DNA of 64,000 bases, from the NCBI GenBank assembly GCA_036383895.1, contig DASVNK010000012.1, positions 1-64,000 of the forward strand, read 5' to 3'. Under the pieces are notes generated by a model. The model was not told where the DNA came from. It saw only the letters and a list, made by a program, of their open reading frames with translations, and ran no database searches. The translations under genes and the position numbers were made by a program. Of the stretch, positions 7,673 through 15,855 are shown piece after piece (position 1 is the stretch's first letter; each line of letters begins with the position of its first letter). This DNA comes from DASVNK01 sp036383895. Its GTDB lineage: Bacteria > Verrucomicrobiota > Verrucomicrobiia > Limisphaerales > SXQI01.

Positions 7673-8986
7673 ATGGCAGTCGAACAATTTGACGCAATCG
7701 TGATCGGCGGCGGCCCCGGCGGCAGCAGTGCCTCCAGTTATCTCGCCAGGGCTGGTAAGAAAGTCCTGGTTCTCGAAAAGGAGATCTTCCCACGCTTCCA
7801 CATCGGCGAATCGCTCCTGCCTTACAACCGAAAGATTTTCAACGAACTCGGCCTGGACGACCTTCTCAACCAGGAAGGATTCCCCAAAAAATACGGAGCC
7901 CAGTTTTACATCGGTAACGGTTCGAAGCAGGTGAAATTCGTTTTCTCTAAAGGCGTTTTCACCCGAGAAAAAGAAGCCATCCAGGTCGAACGCGCCAAGT
8001 TCGACCACATCATGCTTAAAAGCGCGCGCGATAAGGGTGCCGACGTGCGTGAAGGTTGGACCGTCACTCGGTTCGCGGAAGACGACTCAGGCGTAAAAGT
8101 CCAGGCCACCGGCCCCGATGGAACCTCGCAGGAATTCTCCGCGCGCTTTCTCATTGATGCCAGCGGACGCGGCAACATGACCGGCAACCAGGAAGGCACC
8201 CGTGTCGTTCACCCGCATCTCAAGAAGCTCGCAGTGTTCGGTCACTTTAAAAATGTTCGCCTCGACGAAGGGCCCGAACGCGGAGATACCATCATCGTTC
8301 GTCTCGAGAATAAGTGGTTTTGGATCATCCCGGTCTCGCCAGAGAAAACCAGCGTTGGCTGCGTCATGGATCAATCGGAATTTACGGCCCGAAATGACCG
8401 CACCGAAGATCCCCAACAAATCTTTGAAAGCATTTGGAAATCCAGTCCCGTGCTGCGCGAACGGATGGAATCTGCGGAACTGGTCGGTAATATCCAGGTC
8501 ACCAGCGATTTTTCGTACTACAACAAACGGTACGTCGGCAAACGCCTTCTCCGGGTCGGCGACGCCGCCGGGTTCATGGACCCGATTTTCTCGGCTGGCG
8601 TTTTCCTCGCCATGTATTCCGGACGCATGGCTGCACATGTGATCATAGACCTCCTGGCGAATGGCGAACGCGGACGCGAGTCGCGCCTGGCAAAATACGA
8701 AAGCCGCCTGCGCCGCTCCATGCATTTTTACTGGGAGATGGTGCACAACTTTTACACCACACCTTTCATCGAGGTGTTTTTCGAGCCTCGCGAACGTTTC
8801 ATGATGGCCTCTGCCATTAACGCGGCCCTCGCGGGCGAACTGGAAGGCGGCTGGAACCTGCGGTGGCGGATGCGCCTCTTCTTCTACATTGTCAAAGCGC
8901 AGAAGCGTTGGGGCATCCTGCCGCGCATCAGCTTTGCTCCGAAAGAAACCACGCCCCAAAAAGCTGCTCAACCAGTTCACGCCTAG
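7673..8986 (+). CDS. Halogenase-like FAD-dependent oxidoreductase
   Basis: A 437-residue flavoprotein of the tryptophan-halogenase / geranylgeranyl-reductase type. It has the FAD dinucleotide motif GGGPGGSSAS (12-21), the family motif RFHIGESLLP (41-50), WFWIIP at 215-220, which fits the WxWxIP signature of flavin halogenases, and GDAAGFMDPIFSAGV near 303. However, the position where halogenases keep the catalytic lysine (around GAQFYIG, residues 75-81) appears to be Tyr79, so chlorination is doubtful; oxidation, hydroxylation or double-bond reduction of an ACP-bound chain is equally possible. It starts one base after the ACP stop, so the functions are surely linked. Assignment to family is firm; reaction is inference. 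Confidence 0.82.
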   Translation: MAVEQFDAIVIGGGPGGSSASSYLARAGKKVLVLEKEIFPRFHIGESLLPYNRKIFNELGLDDLLNQEGFPKKYGAQFYIGNGSKQVKFVFSKGVFTREKEAIQVERAKFDHIMLKSARDKGADVREGWTVTRFAEDDSGVKVQATGPDGTSQEFSARFLIDASGRGNMTGNQEGTRVVHPHLKKLAVFGHFKNVRLDEGPERGDTIIVRLENKWFWIIPVSPEKTSVGCVMDQSEFTARNDRTEDPQQIFESIWKSSPVLRERMESAELVGNIQVTSDFSYYNKRYVGKRLLRVGDAAGFMDPIFSAGVFLAMYSGRMAAHVIIDLLANGERGRESRLAKYESRLRRSMHFYWEMVHNFYTTPFIEVFFEPRERFMMASAINAALAGELEGGWNLRWRMRLFFYIVKAQKRWGILPRISFAPKETTPQKAAQPVHA

Positions 8987-9075
8987 AGATTTCCGTTCGT
9001 TTTAACCAATCACCACTTGCCCGTAACGGAACCCGGGTTAATCTCGTCTTACTGTTCTCACAGGGAGTACTATTT

Positions 9076-10344
9076 ATGACGAAGTCACTGACATTCACCG
9101 CTTTGTTCCTCGCCGGGACGGCGTTACAGATTCACGCCGAAGATTGGCCGCAATGGGGCGGGCCAAATCGCGATCACAAATCCGCAGAGACAGGGCTAAT
9201 GCAGACCTGGCCTGAAGGAGGTCCCAAACGGGTCTGGGTGGTTGAAAATCTCGGGGCGGGTTACTCGGCCCCGGCGGTGGCAAACGGTCGCATTTACATC
9301 CTCGGGGCTCGCGATAAAAAAGAGTTTTTGGTCGCCCTGAACGAGAAAGACGGCAAAGAAATCTGGGCTGCCGAAATGTCGCCGATGTTGGAGAATGGGC
9401 CTTGGGGCGACGGCCCGCGCGGCACGCCCACCATTGTCGACGGTAATGCTTACGCGATCAGCGGAAAGGGTGCGTTGATTGCCGCGGACAAAAACGGCAA
9501 GGTGCTGTGGAAAAAGGAGCTGAAAGATCTCGGCGGCAAGGAACAAAACTGGGGCTACACCGAATCCCCGCTCGTCGAGAACGGTATCGTTTACTGCACT
9601 CCAGGCGGGGATAAAGGCGCCGTTGTCGCGCTAGACGCCAAGACCGGCGAAGTGAAATGGCAGAGCAGCGAATTTGCTGTCCCAAACGTTCATTATACTT
9701 CACTCGTCGCCACCGATCTGAACGGCACTCGCCAACTCATCCGCCTCACGGAAAAGAAACTCGCTGGCCTGAACGCCAAAGACGGCAAGCTGCTTTGGCA
9801 GGTTGATTATCCCGGTAAAGTCGCCGTCATCCCGACTCCGATTGTGAAAGGGAATAAGATCTACGCAACGGCTGGCTACGACACTGGCGCGAGCAAATTG
9901 ATCGAGATCGATGCCCAAAACAAAGTGAAAGAAATCTATGAGAATCGCGTTCTCGCGAATCACCATGGCGGCGTGGTGCTGGTAAACGATCACGTCTACG
10001 GGTTCGGCGAAGCGAGCCGTGGTAATTGGGTTTGCCAGAAGTTCGAGACCGGAGAAGAAGTCTGGGCCGAGAAGGGGATCGGCAAAGGCGCGGTAACTTT
10101 CGCCGACAATCGCCTCTACTGCATCAGCGAAGGCAAAGGGGAAGTCGCGCTCGTCGAACCTTCCCCGGCGGGTTACCGGGAGCACGGAAAATTCACCCTT
10201 CAAGCGCAGTCGGAAAAGCGCAGCAAAAACGGTAAAGTCTGGACCCATCCAGTAATCGCAAACGGCAAGCTCTACTTGCGCGACCAGGAGTTCTTCTCGT
10301 GCTACGACGTGAGCGCTGGAGCCAAAACCGCGTCTATTCAATAA
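9076..10344 (+). CDS. Exported PQQ-like beta-propeller protein
   Basis: A 422-residue protein with a signal peptide ending near HAED, then the DWPQWGGPNRDHKS opening typical of secreted PQQ-like propellers in Verrucomicrobiota and Planctomycetota. Tandem blades are visible as ALNEKDGKEIWAAEM, AADKNGKVLWKKEL, ALDAKTGEVKWQSS and GLNAKDGKLLWQVDYP. Such proteins are BamB-like scaffolds or quinoprotein relatives; I see no attached cytochrome and cannot say whether it binds PQQ. The start at 9076 follows GGGAG at a usual spacing; a longer frame from 8863 overlaps the flavoprotein and is spurious. It is 89 bases downstream of that operon and ends in a strong hairpin. Confidence 0.85.
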   Translation: MTKSLTFTALFLAGTALQIHAEDWPQWGGPNRDHKSAETGLMQTWPEGGPKRVWVVENLGAGYSAPAVANGRIYILGARDKKEFLVALNEKDGKEIWAAEMSPMLENGPWGDGPRGTPTIVDGNAYAISGKGALIAADKNGKVLWKKELKDLGGKEQNWGYTESPLVENGIVYCTPGGDKGAVVALDAKTGEVKWQSSEFAVPNVHYTSLVATDLNGTRQLIRLTEKKLAGLNAKDGKLLWQVDYPGKVAVIPTPIVKGNKIYATAGYDTGASKLIEIDAQNKVKEIYENRVLANHHGGVVLVNDHVYGFGEASRGNWVCQKFETGEEVWAEKGIGKGAVTFADNRLYCISEGKGEVALVEPSPAGYREHGKFTLQAQSEKRSKNGKVWTHPVIANGKLYLRDQEFFSCYDVSAGAKTASIQ

Positions 10345-11386
10345 CGCCGGTTCCCAAACAATATTCTCCGTCGTAAAAGACGGCTGATTGACCAGGGGCA
10401 ATCCCCTGGTCTTTTGTTTTCAGAAGTACGCGAGCTCGTGAATCTCCCAGAAATTCGACCGTGCAGGATTCGATTCGTGGGCTGTGGCGAACCTTTGTCT
10501 GTAACTCAGCCTTTTCAGGCGCCTCATTGATCCAGTGCAGATCGGCGACCGCGAACTCCTGCTTCGCGTGTTGCAGGTATTTCTCGGAATGCGCGACGTA
10601 AACGATGTTCCGTTCCAGATCCTTCTTAACTACGTACCAGGGCCCGCCGCCCATACCCAATCCTTTGCGCTGACCAACCGTGTGGAACCAAACGCCTTTG
10701 TGTTCCGCTAGCTTCTTGCCCGTCTCAATCTGGACAATGTCACCTTTCTTTTCGCCCAAATGGAACCGCACGAATTCCGGGTACTTGATCTTCCCCAGGA
10801 AACAAATCCCCTGGCTGTCCGGCCGATCCATATTGGGCAACTGAAACTCGCGGGCTTTCTGCCGCAACTCAGCCTTCGTGAGATGCCCGATTGGAAACAT
10901 GATTCGACTGAGCTGCAGCTGGCTCAAGCGGGAAAGAAAATAGGTCTGGTCCTTCACAGGATCCGGCGAACGTTTCAGATAAAACTTCCCGCCTTTCTCC
11001 TCCACCTGTGCGTAGTGCCCCGACGCGATCTTGTCGTAGCCCGCTTCGATCTTATCGATGAACAACCCGAACTTGATCCACTGATTGCACAGGATATCCG
11101 GGCTCGGCGTGCGCCCCGCCTTCAGTTCCGCGATCGTGTGGCTAACGACTTTCTCCTGATACTCCGTTTGCAGCGGCACCACTCTCAGCGGCACGTTCAA
11201 CTGCTCGCAAACCGCCCGCGCATACTTCAAATCATCTTCCCACGGGCAGTCACCGAGATAGGCGAGGTCATCCTCCAGCCAGATCTTCAGGTAAAATGCG
11301 GTCAGCTCGTGCTGGCCTTGCTGCTTCAATAAATGCAGCGCCATCGAGCTATCCACTCCGCCTGAGAGAAGAACCGCAATCTTCAT
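10334..11386 (-). CDS. mnmA: tRNA-specific 2-thiouridylase MnmA
   Basis: A 350-residue enzyme that puts sulfur on C2 of the wobble uridine U34 in tRNA for Lys, Glu and Gln. The ATP-binding PP-loop is SGGVDSS (residues 8-14). The two working cysteines are Cys100 in PDILCNQWIKFG and Cys195 in DSQGICFLGK, both in place. The C-terminal motif GIAPGQSAVFYDGE is normal. The gene runs tail to tail with the PQQ-propeller gene and overlaps it by 11 bases. MnmG, which modifies C5 of the same base, is also in this window (50976-52931). Confidence 0.95.
   Translation of the reverse strand: MKIAVLLSGGVDSSMALHLLKQQGQHELTAFYLKIWLEDDLAYLGDCPWEDDLKYARAVCEQLNVPLRVVPLQTEYQEKVVSHTIAELKAGRTPSPDILCNQWIKFGLFIDKIEAGYDKIASGHYAQVEEKGGKFYLKRSPDPVKDQTYFLSRLSQLQLSRIMFPIGHLTKAELRQKAREFQLPNMDRPDSQGICFLGKIKYPEFVRFHLGEKKGDIVQIETGKKLAEHKGVWFHTVGQRKGLGMGGGPWYVVKKDLERNIVYVAHSEKYLQHAKQEFAVADLHWINEAPEKAELQTKVRHSPRIESCTVEFLGDSRARVLLKTKDQGIAPGQSAVFYDGEYCLGTGVIE
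10390..10420 (+). terminator. Intrinsic terminator for the PQQ-propeller gene
   Basis: A perfect 9-base stem GACCAGGGG / CCCCTGGTC (10390-10398 and 10403-10411) with a CAAT loop is followed by TTTTGTTTT. It lies 45 bases past the stop of the plus-strand gene yet inside the 3' end of the opposing mnmA, where the same bases encode the conserved GIAPGQ motif. Confidence 0.75.
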
Positions 11387-11464
11387 CTATTCAGCGCAAT
11401 AAAATGGCGATAAGGCCCCAGTGCAAATGTAGAAATTCATTCCTGAAGAAAGCGACGCGTGCGA

Positions 11465-12127
11465 CTAGATCGCCCTAGGCACTGGCTTCAACTCAGTAGG
11501 CGTTTCGAACTCAACGCTCTTGGCTGGACCAAAGACGAGGGAAGTCACGAATGCTTCTCGCAGCGCAGTGCGGTTGCGGCGGAGACGCCGTAGAAAATCG
11601 GCGTGGCCACGACGTGGACGCTGGATTACCACCGCGGGTTTGTGGCTGGTAGTCTGGTCGGACGCTGCGCGCAGGCGAGCCTGCACCGTTTCCTGAATCT
11701 TGGATGCCCGCTCATAATTAGCGTTGGAGACTTTGAGACGGCTCTGGAACTCCGCGTCACCTTCCGACTTCTCGTGAACCGGGAGGGATGATTGCGGCAG
11801 GCGCGGGGGCGGCGGTTTGCGAGAAGTAGTTTGTTGCGGCGCTGTCTTCTGGGGAGGCAGGAGAACCGGTTTGATGATCACTGGTGGCGGTGGAGCGACT
11901 GTTTCGCCCTGCAACATTCGGCGCAATTGCTCCTGCCAATCTCCAGCGGTTTGCGGCCACTCCGATTGAGCTTTGCGCGGAGCAGGCGGTTGCGGACCGC
12001 GCCCGCGACTGGTCAGTTCCTCCAACTCGCGCTGTTGCCGTTCCTCAGCTTGCGCCTTTTTCTTCTGAACGTAAGCGGAAATGAGTGAACCAACGACGAA
12101 CAGCAAAAATATAATTAGCTGTTCCAT
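11465..12127 (-). CDS. Membrane-anchored hypothetical protein, floA partner
   Basis: A 220-residue protein with an N-terminal membrane segment (about residues 3-21, LIIFLLFVVGSLISAYVQKK), then a charged coiled stretch (KKAQAEERQQRELEEL), then a long proline/arginine/glutamine-rich region that is probably disordered. No family is recognised. It lies 6 bases downstream of floA on the same strand, so the two are co-transcribed. In many bacteria floA is paired with an NfeD-like protein; here that place is taken by this protein, which lacks an obvious NfeD OB-fold. A role in membrane organisation is only suggested by position. Confidence 0.6.
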   Translation of the reverse strand: MEQLIIFLLFVVGSLISAYVQKKKAQAEERQQRELEELTSRGRGPQPPAPRKAQSEWPQTAGDWQEQLRRMLQGETVAPPPPVIIKPVLLPPQKTAPQQTTSRKPPPPRLPQSSLPVHEKSEGDAEFQSRLKVSNANYERASKIQETVQARLRAASDQTTSHKPAVVIQRPRRGHADFLRRLRRNRTALREAFVTSLVFGPAKSVEFETPTELKPVPRAI

Positions 12128-12133
12128 GGAAAA

Positions 12134-13162
12134 TTATCCCACCGGATGCGTGCTCGGCCCACCTTGTTGCGGTCCGGCGATGTTCTCACGCATATTGGTG
12201 TCAGCCTGGATGTTCTTCATCTTGTAATAATCCATGATCCCAAGATTCCCTGAACGGAACGCCTCCGCCATAGCCATCGGGATCTGAGCTTCCGCCTCCA
12301 CTACGCGCGCACGCATCTCCTGCACGCGCGCCACCATTTCCTGCTCCTGCGCGACTGCTGCTGCGCGGCGAACTTCCGCCTGCGCCTGCGCAATCAGCTT
12401 GTTCGCTTCCGCCTGTTCGGCCTGCAACTTCGCGCCGACATTCTCGCCGACATCCACATCCGCGATGTCAATCGAAAGGATCTCGAACGCCGTATTGCTA
12501 TCCAGCGCCTTGTCCAAAACCGTCTTTGAAATTCGGTCCGGATTTTCGAGCACGTCCTTATAACTATCCGCCGAACCAATCGTGGAAACAATCCCTTCGC
12601 CCACGCGCGCGATAATCGTCTCCTCGGTTGCGCCACCGACAAAGCGCTCCAGGTTCGTTCGGACAGTCACACGTGCGCGAGCGCGGATGACAATTCCATC
12701 TTTGGCCACTGCATCAATTGTCACCTTGCCGCTGGCTGGGTTGGGGCAATCAATCACCTTCGGATTCACCGAGGTTTTAACCGCTTCCAGAACCGTTTTA
12801 CCGGTTCCTTTTGTGGCCAAATCGATGGCGCAAGCGCGGTCAAACTCAAGGTGAATGCCTGCTTTCTTCGCGGCAATTAATGCCAGTACCACCATTTCAA
12901 CACTCCCGCCGGCAAGATAATGCGTACTCAAATCATCGATCGTGACGGGCAGTCCCGATTTTACTGCCGTAATCCGGTTATCAACGATCAAGCCAACCGG
13001 CACGTTTCGCAGCCGGAGCGCGATTAATTCCGAGAAGGTCACGCGCGCGCCCGAGAAGAGTGCTCGCAGCCATACGCTAAAGAAATTCAGCACCAGGATC
13101 AGGCCGATCAGCGCGATCAACCCCAGCACCACGAACGCCGCGATTTTAACGATTTCTGGCAT
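12134..13162 (-). CDS. floA: Flotillin-like protein FloA
   Basis: A 342-residue protein of the UPF0365/FloA family, a bacterial flotillin that scaffolds ordered membrane domains. An N-terminal hydrophobic hairpin (about 6-35) is followed by RNVPVGLIVDNRITAVKSGL, the SPFH/PHB-like domain and a coiled-coil region rich in Ala and Glu (AEQAEANKLIAQAQAEVRRA) that drives oligomerisation. Length agrees with the family's usual 330 or so. It sits 10 bases downstream of the glutathione peroxidase gene and 6 upstream of the membrane-anchored protein, so the three read as one transcript. Confidence 0.93.
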   Translation of the reverse strand: MPEIVKIAAFVVLGLIALIGLILVLNFFSVWLRALFSGARVTFSELIALRLRNVPVGLIVDNRITAVKSGLPVTIDDLSTHYLAGGSVEMVVLALIAAKKAGIHLEFDRACAIDLATKGTGKTVLEAVKTSVNPKVIDCPNPASGKVTIDAVAKDGIVIRARARVTVRTNLERFVGGATEETIIARVGEGIVSTIGSADSYKDVLENPDRISKTVLDKALDSNTAFEILSIDIADVDVGENVGAKLQAEQAEANKLIAQAQAEVRRAAAVAQEQEMVARVQEMRARVVEAEAQIPMAMAEAFRSGNLGIMDYYKMKNIQADTNMRENIAGPQQGGPSTHPVG

Positions 13163-13172
13163 GCTCTTCCCT

Positions 13173-13718
13173 TTACTTCGCCAACGCCGCTTCGATTGCC
13201 TTCACCACTTCTTCAGCATCCGGCTTGGTTTGCGGCTCGAAGCGCTTCAACACTTTGCCGTCTTTCCCAATGAGGAACTTCCCAAAATTCCACTTAATAT
13301 CGCCCGGAAACTCCGCGTCCTTTCCGGTGAGCCGCGCATACAACGGATGCTGCTCCGAACCCTTCACGTGGAGCTTTTCCATGAGCGGAAAGTCCACGTT
13401 GTATTCCGATTTGCAGAACTCCACGATCTCCTTGCTCGAGCCGGGCTCCTGCGCGCCGAAATCGTTGCACGGCACTCCCACCACGGTGAACCCCTTTTCT
13501 TTGTATTTGTCGTGAATCTCCTGCAACGCTTTGTATTGCGGGGTGAGTCCGCATTTTGACGCGACATTTACCAGCAAGACCACCTTCCCTTTGTACTCAC
13601 CAAGCGACGTCGGCTTTCCATCGATTGTGTTGAGTTTGATTTCCTGAAGTGGTTCGTTAGACGCCGCGAGAACCCCCTGGACAAGAAGCGCCGCGATCAG
13701 CAAGGCGAGAATCTTCAT
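13173..13718 (-). CDS. Exported glutathione/thiol peroxidase
   Basis: A 181-residue thioredoxin-fold peroxidase of the GPx family, which reduces peroxides with thioredoxin or glutathione. The peroxidatic Cys lies in NVASKCGLTPQY, and the family motifs GVPCNDFGAQEPG and IKWNFGKFLI (Trp and Asn of the catalytic tetrad) are present. Unlike most bacterial homologues it begins with a hydrophobic signal (MKILALLIAALLVQGVLAAS), so it should work in the periplasm. The second cysteine in VPCNDFG is a candidate resolving residue. It is the first gene of a probable operon with floA. Confidence 0.9.
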   Translation of the reverse strand: MKILALLIAALLVQGVLAASNEPLQEIKLNTIDGKPTSLGEYKGKVVLLVNVASKCGLTPQYKALQEIHDKYKEKGFTVVGVPCNDFGAQEPGSSKEIVEFCKSEYNVDFPLMEKLHVKGSEQHPLYARLTGKDAEFPGDIKWNFGKFLIGKDGKVLKRFEPQTKPDAEEVVKAIEAALAK

Positions 13719-13838
13719 GGAGCGGAGTTTGGGTCAGGGATGAAGGATGTCAACGGCGAACCGGCATCCGTCCCGAGCTTGATTTTCCGCATGAATTTGA
13801 AACCATACCGGGCGTCCAAGGATTCAACTCACATCAAC

Positions 13839-14651
13839 ATGAAACAGATTTTAGGAATTGTCGTTCTCGGCGCGATGAGCGCCACCATCTTCGCTGCCGA
13901 GCAGGGGAAGCTCGGTTACCAGGACACCCCGATGATCCCAGGCACCAAATGGCATGTCCATGACGGAGAGCGCCCGCAACCACGCATTATCAAAGCCGGC
14001 GAAAAATTCAGCCAAATGGCCGAAGCGCCATCGGACGCAATCGTGCTGTTTGACGGCAAGGATCTTTCCAAATGGCAAAAGAGCGGCGGTGGCGAAGCAA
14101 ACTGGATCATCGCGAACGGCTACATGGAAACAAAGCCCAAGAGCGGCATGATCCGCACCAAGGACACCTTCGGCGACTTCCAACTGCACCTTGAGTTCGC
14201 CACCCCCGAAAAAGTTGAGGGCACCGGCCAGGGCCGGGGCAACAACGGCCTGAACATCTTCGGCCGTTACGAAATCCAAATCCTCGACTCCTACGAGAAC
14301 AAAACCTATCCGGACGGCCAGGCCGGCGCGATCTACGGGCAGTTCCCTCCGCTGGTAAATGCGTCACGAGGCCCCGGCCAATGGCAGACCTACGATGTGA
14401 TTTTCGAAGGGCCGCGCTGGAACGAGCAGGGCGAGCAGACCCGCAAGGCCAGCATCACCCTCCTCCATAACGGAGTCATCGTTCACAACAAACGCGAACT
14501 GATCGGCGGTACCACCCACCAGAAGATCGTCCCATACCGCAAACATGCGGAAACCGGCTTCATCGAACTCTACGAACACGGCAATCCCGTCCGTTTCCGT
14601 AATATCTGGATCCGCCCGCTCGGCGAATACGACCAGACTGAATCAAAATGA
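13839..14651 (+). CDS. Secreted DUF1080 (3-keto-disaccharide hydrolase-like) protein
   Basis: A 270-residue secreted protein. A signal peptide (MKQILGIVVLGAMSATIFA) precedes a concanavalin-like jelly roll of the DUF1080 type, with IVLFDGKDLSKWQ, GMIRTKDTFGDFQLHLEFATP, NNGLNIFGRYEIQILDSY and the terminal RFRNIWIRPLG. Members were shown or proposed to cleave 3-keto-glycosides or bind polysaccharide; this is family knowledge, not visible here. The frame opens at 13740 but the signal peptide fixes the start at 13839. It is divergent from the peroxidase-floA transcript and probably monocistronic. Confidence 0.9.
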   Translation: MKQILGIVVLGAMSATIFAAEQGKLGYQDTPMIPGTKWHVHDGERPQPRIIKAGEKFSQMAEAPSDAIVLFDGKDLSKWQKSGGGEANWIIANGYMETKPKSGMIRTKDTFGDFQLHLEFATPEKVEGTGQGRGNNGLNIFGRYEIQILDSYENKTYPDGQAGAIYGQFPPLVNASRGPGQWQTYDVIFEGPRWNEQGEQTRKASITLLHNGVIVHNKRELIGGTTHQKIVPYRKHAETGFIELYEHGNPVRFRNIWIRPLGEYDQTESK

Positions 14652-14686
14652 TTGCAACTTAGCGGGCGCGAGCGGTGTATTAGCGC

Positions 14687-14905
14687 ATGATGGGGATAGC
14701 TGTCATTTTATTGTGGTTAATCCTTTTCGCGCTGTTCTGGCCGCTCGCGCTGCTGGCGATTGTGCTGGTTCCGATCCTTTGGATTCTGCTGATTCCCTTC
14801 CGTCTTGCATTCTGGCTGCTTGAAGCGATCCTTCGCCTAGCAAAAAGCATTCTTTTCCTGCCTGCCCGGCTGCTTGGCTACCGCGAATCACCGACGCACG
14901 CCTAA
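14687..14905 (+). CDS. Small hydrophobic membrane protein
   Basis: A 72-residue protein that is almost entirely hydrophobic for its first 58 residues, with two or three membrane-spanning segments (around 4-34 and 36-60) and a short polar tail (RESPTHA). It has many Leu, Trp, Phe and Pro and no recognised family. It sits 35 bases after the DUF1080 gene and 59 before the HAD gene in the same direction. Coding status rests on the strong hydrophobic pattern and on the two adjacent ATG codons at 14687/14690; I cannot suggest a function. Confidence 0.5.
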   Translation: MMGIAVILLWLILFALFWPLALLAIVLVPILWILLIPFRLAFWLLEAILRLAKSILFLPARLLGYRESPTHA

Positions 14906-14964
14906 ACGATCCATTTCGTCACTTGCGCGTTGCACGAAGGTGGGCACCATTCGTGCCTAGAAGA

Positions 14965-15855
14965 ATGACCGATCCAGCCCAAGCTCTACGCGACTTCCGT
15001 CCTTCCAAAGAGTTCTTTATCGGTATCGATTCGGACGGCTGCGTGTTTGATTCCATGGAGATCAAACACAAGGAGTGCTTCACACCGATGTTCATCAAGC
15101 ACTTCAATTTGCAGGCGGTGAGCAAATATGCGCGCGAAGTGTGGGAGTTCGTGAATCTTTATTCCAAGACCCGGGGAGCGAATCGTTTTCCGACCCTGGC
15201 TCGATCGCTGAACTTGCTGCGGGACCGTCGGGAGGTTATCGCGCGCAGCGTTCTGGTCGCGGATACTGCTGCGCTGGACGAGTGGATCGCGCGTGAAAGC
15301 AAGCTCGGAAACGCCACCCTCGCAGCGGAGGTCAAGCTCGGGAACCAACCGCTGGCGCAGGTAAAACAATGGTCGGATGCGGTGAATGCGATGATCGAGG
15401 ATTTGGTGAAGGGCGTTCCGCCGTTCCCGCTGTTTTGCGAGAGCCTCGAAAGGATGCGCGCGCATGCGGATACAATGGTTATATCGCAAACTCCTACGGA
15501 TGCCCTTGAACGCGAATGGTTGGAACACGGCATCCGTGAAGGAGTTCAATTGATTGCCGGGCAGGAACTTGGCACAAAGACCGAACATCTCCGGCTCACT
15601 GCGAAAAACAAATATGCACCCGATAAAATCCTGATGATTGGTGACGCTCCGGGTGACTTTAAGGCCGCGAAAGAGAATGGAGCGCTCTTCTACCCAATCG
15701 TTCCGGGTGGCGAAGAACAATCATGGAAGCGTTTTCACGACGAGGCACTGCAACGATTCTTCACCGGCACGTACTCGGGCGAATATCAAGCGGAGTTGAT
15801 TCGCGGGTTCGATGCATCACTTCCCGAGAATCCGCCTTGGGCTCAGAGCAGTTAA
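14965..15855 (+). CDS. HAD-superfamily hydrolase
   Basis: A 296-residue HAD phosphatase. Motif I is Asp22/Asp24 in IGIDSDGCVFDSME, motif II is the Ser/Thr in MVISQTPTDALE, and motifs III/IV are a lysine before DKILMIGDAPGDFKAA with its GDAPGD metal-binding acids. A helical cap of roughly 120 residues lies between motifs I and II (C1 type). The Cys after the second Asp and the retained IKHKECF segment are characteristic but I cannot name the substrate. It faces the alcohol dehydrogenase and overlaps its stop by four bases, so it might dephosphorylate a product or precursor of that operon. ATG at 14965 is preferred over the frame opening at 14923. Confidence 0.8.
   Translation: MTDPAQALRDFRPSKEFFIGIDSDGCVFDSMEIKHKECFTPMFIKHFNLQAVSKYAREVWEFVNLYSKTRGANRFPTLARSLNLLRDRREVIARSVLVADTAALDEWIARESKLGNATLAAEVKLGNQPLAQVKQWSDAVNAMIEDLVKGVPPFPLFCESLERMRAHADTMVISQTPTDALEREWLEHGIREGVQLIAGQELGTKTEHLRLTAKNKYAPDKILMIGDAPGDFKAAKENGALFYPIVPGGEEQSWKRFHDEALQRFFTGTYSGEYQAELIRGFDASLPENPPWAQSS

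Noticed and set aside
8087..8980. 297-residue open frame on the minus strand
   Set aside because: It lies fully opposite the flavoprotein gene, shows no family motif and has the codon-shadow composition typical of GC-rich genes.
7673..8986. Firm call as a tryptophan or phenol halogenase
   Set aside because: The WxWxIP motif is present but the catalytic lysine position appears to be tyrosine, so only a family-level name is given.
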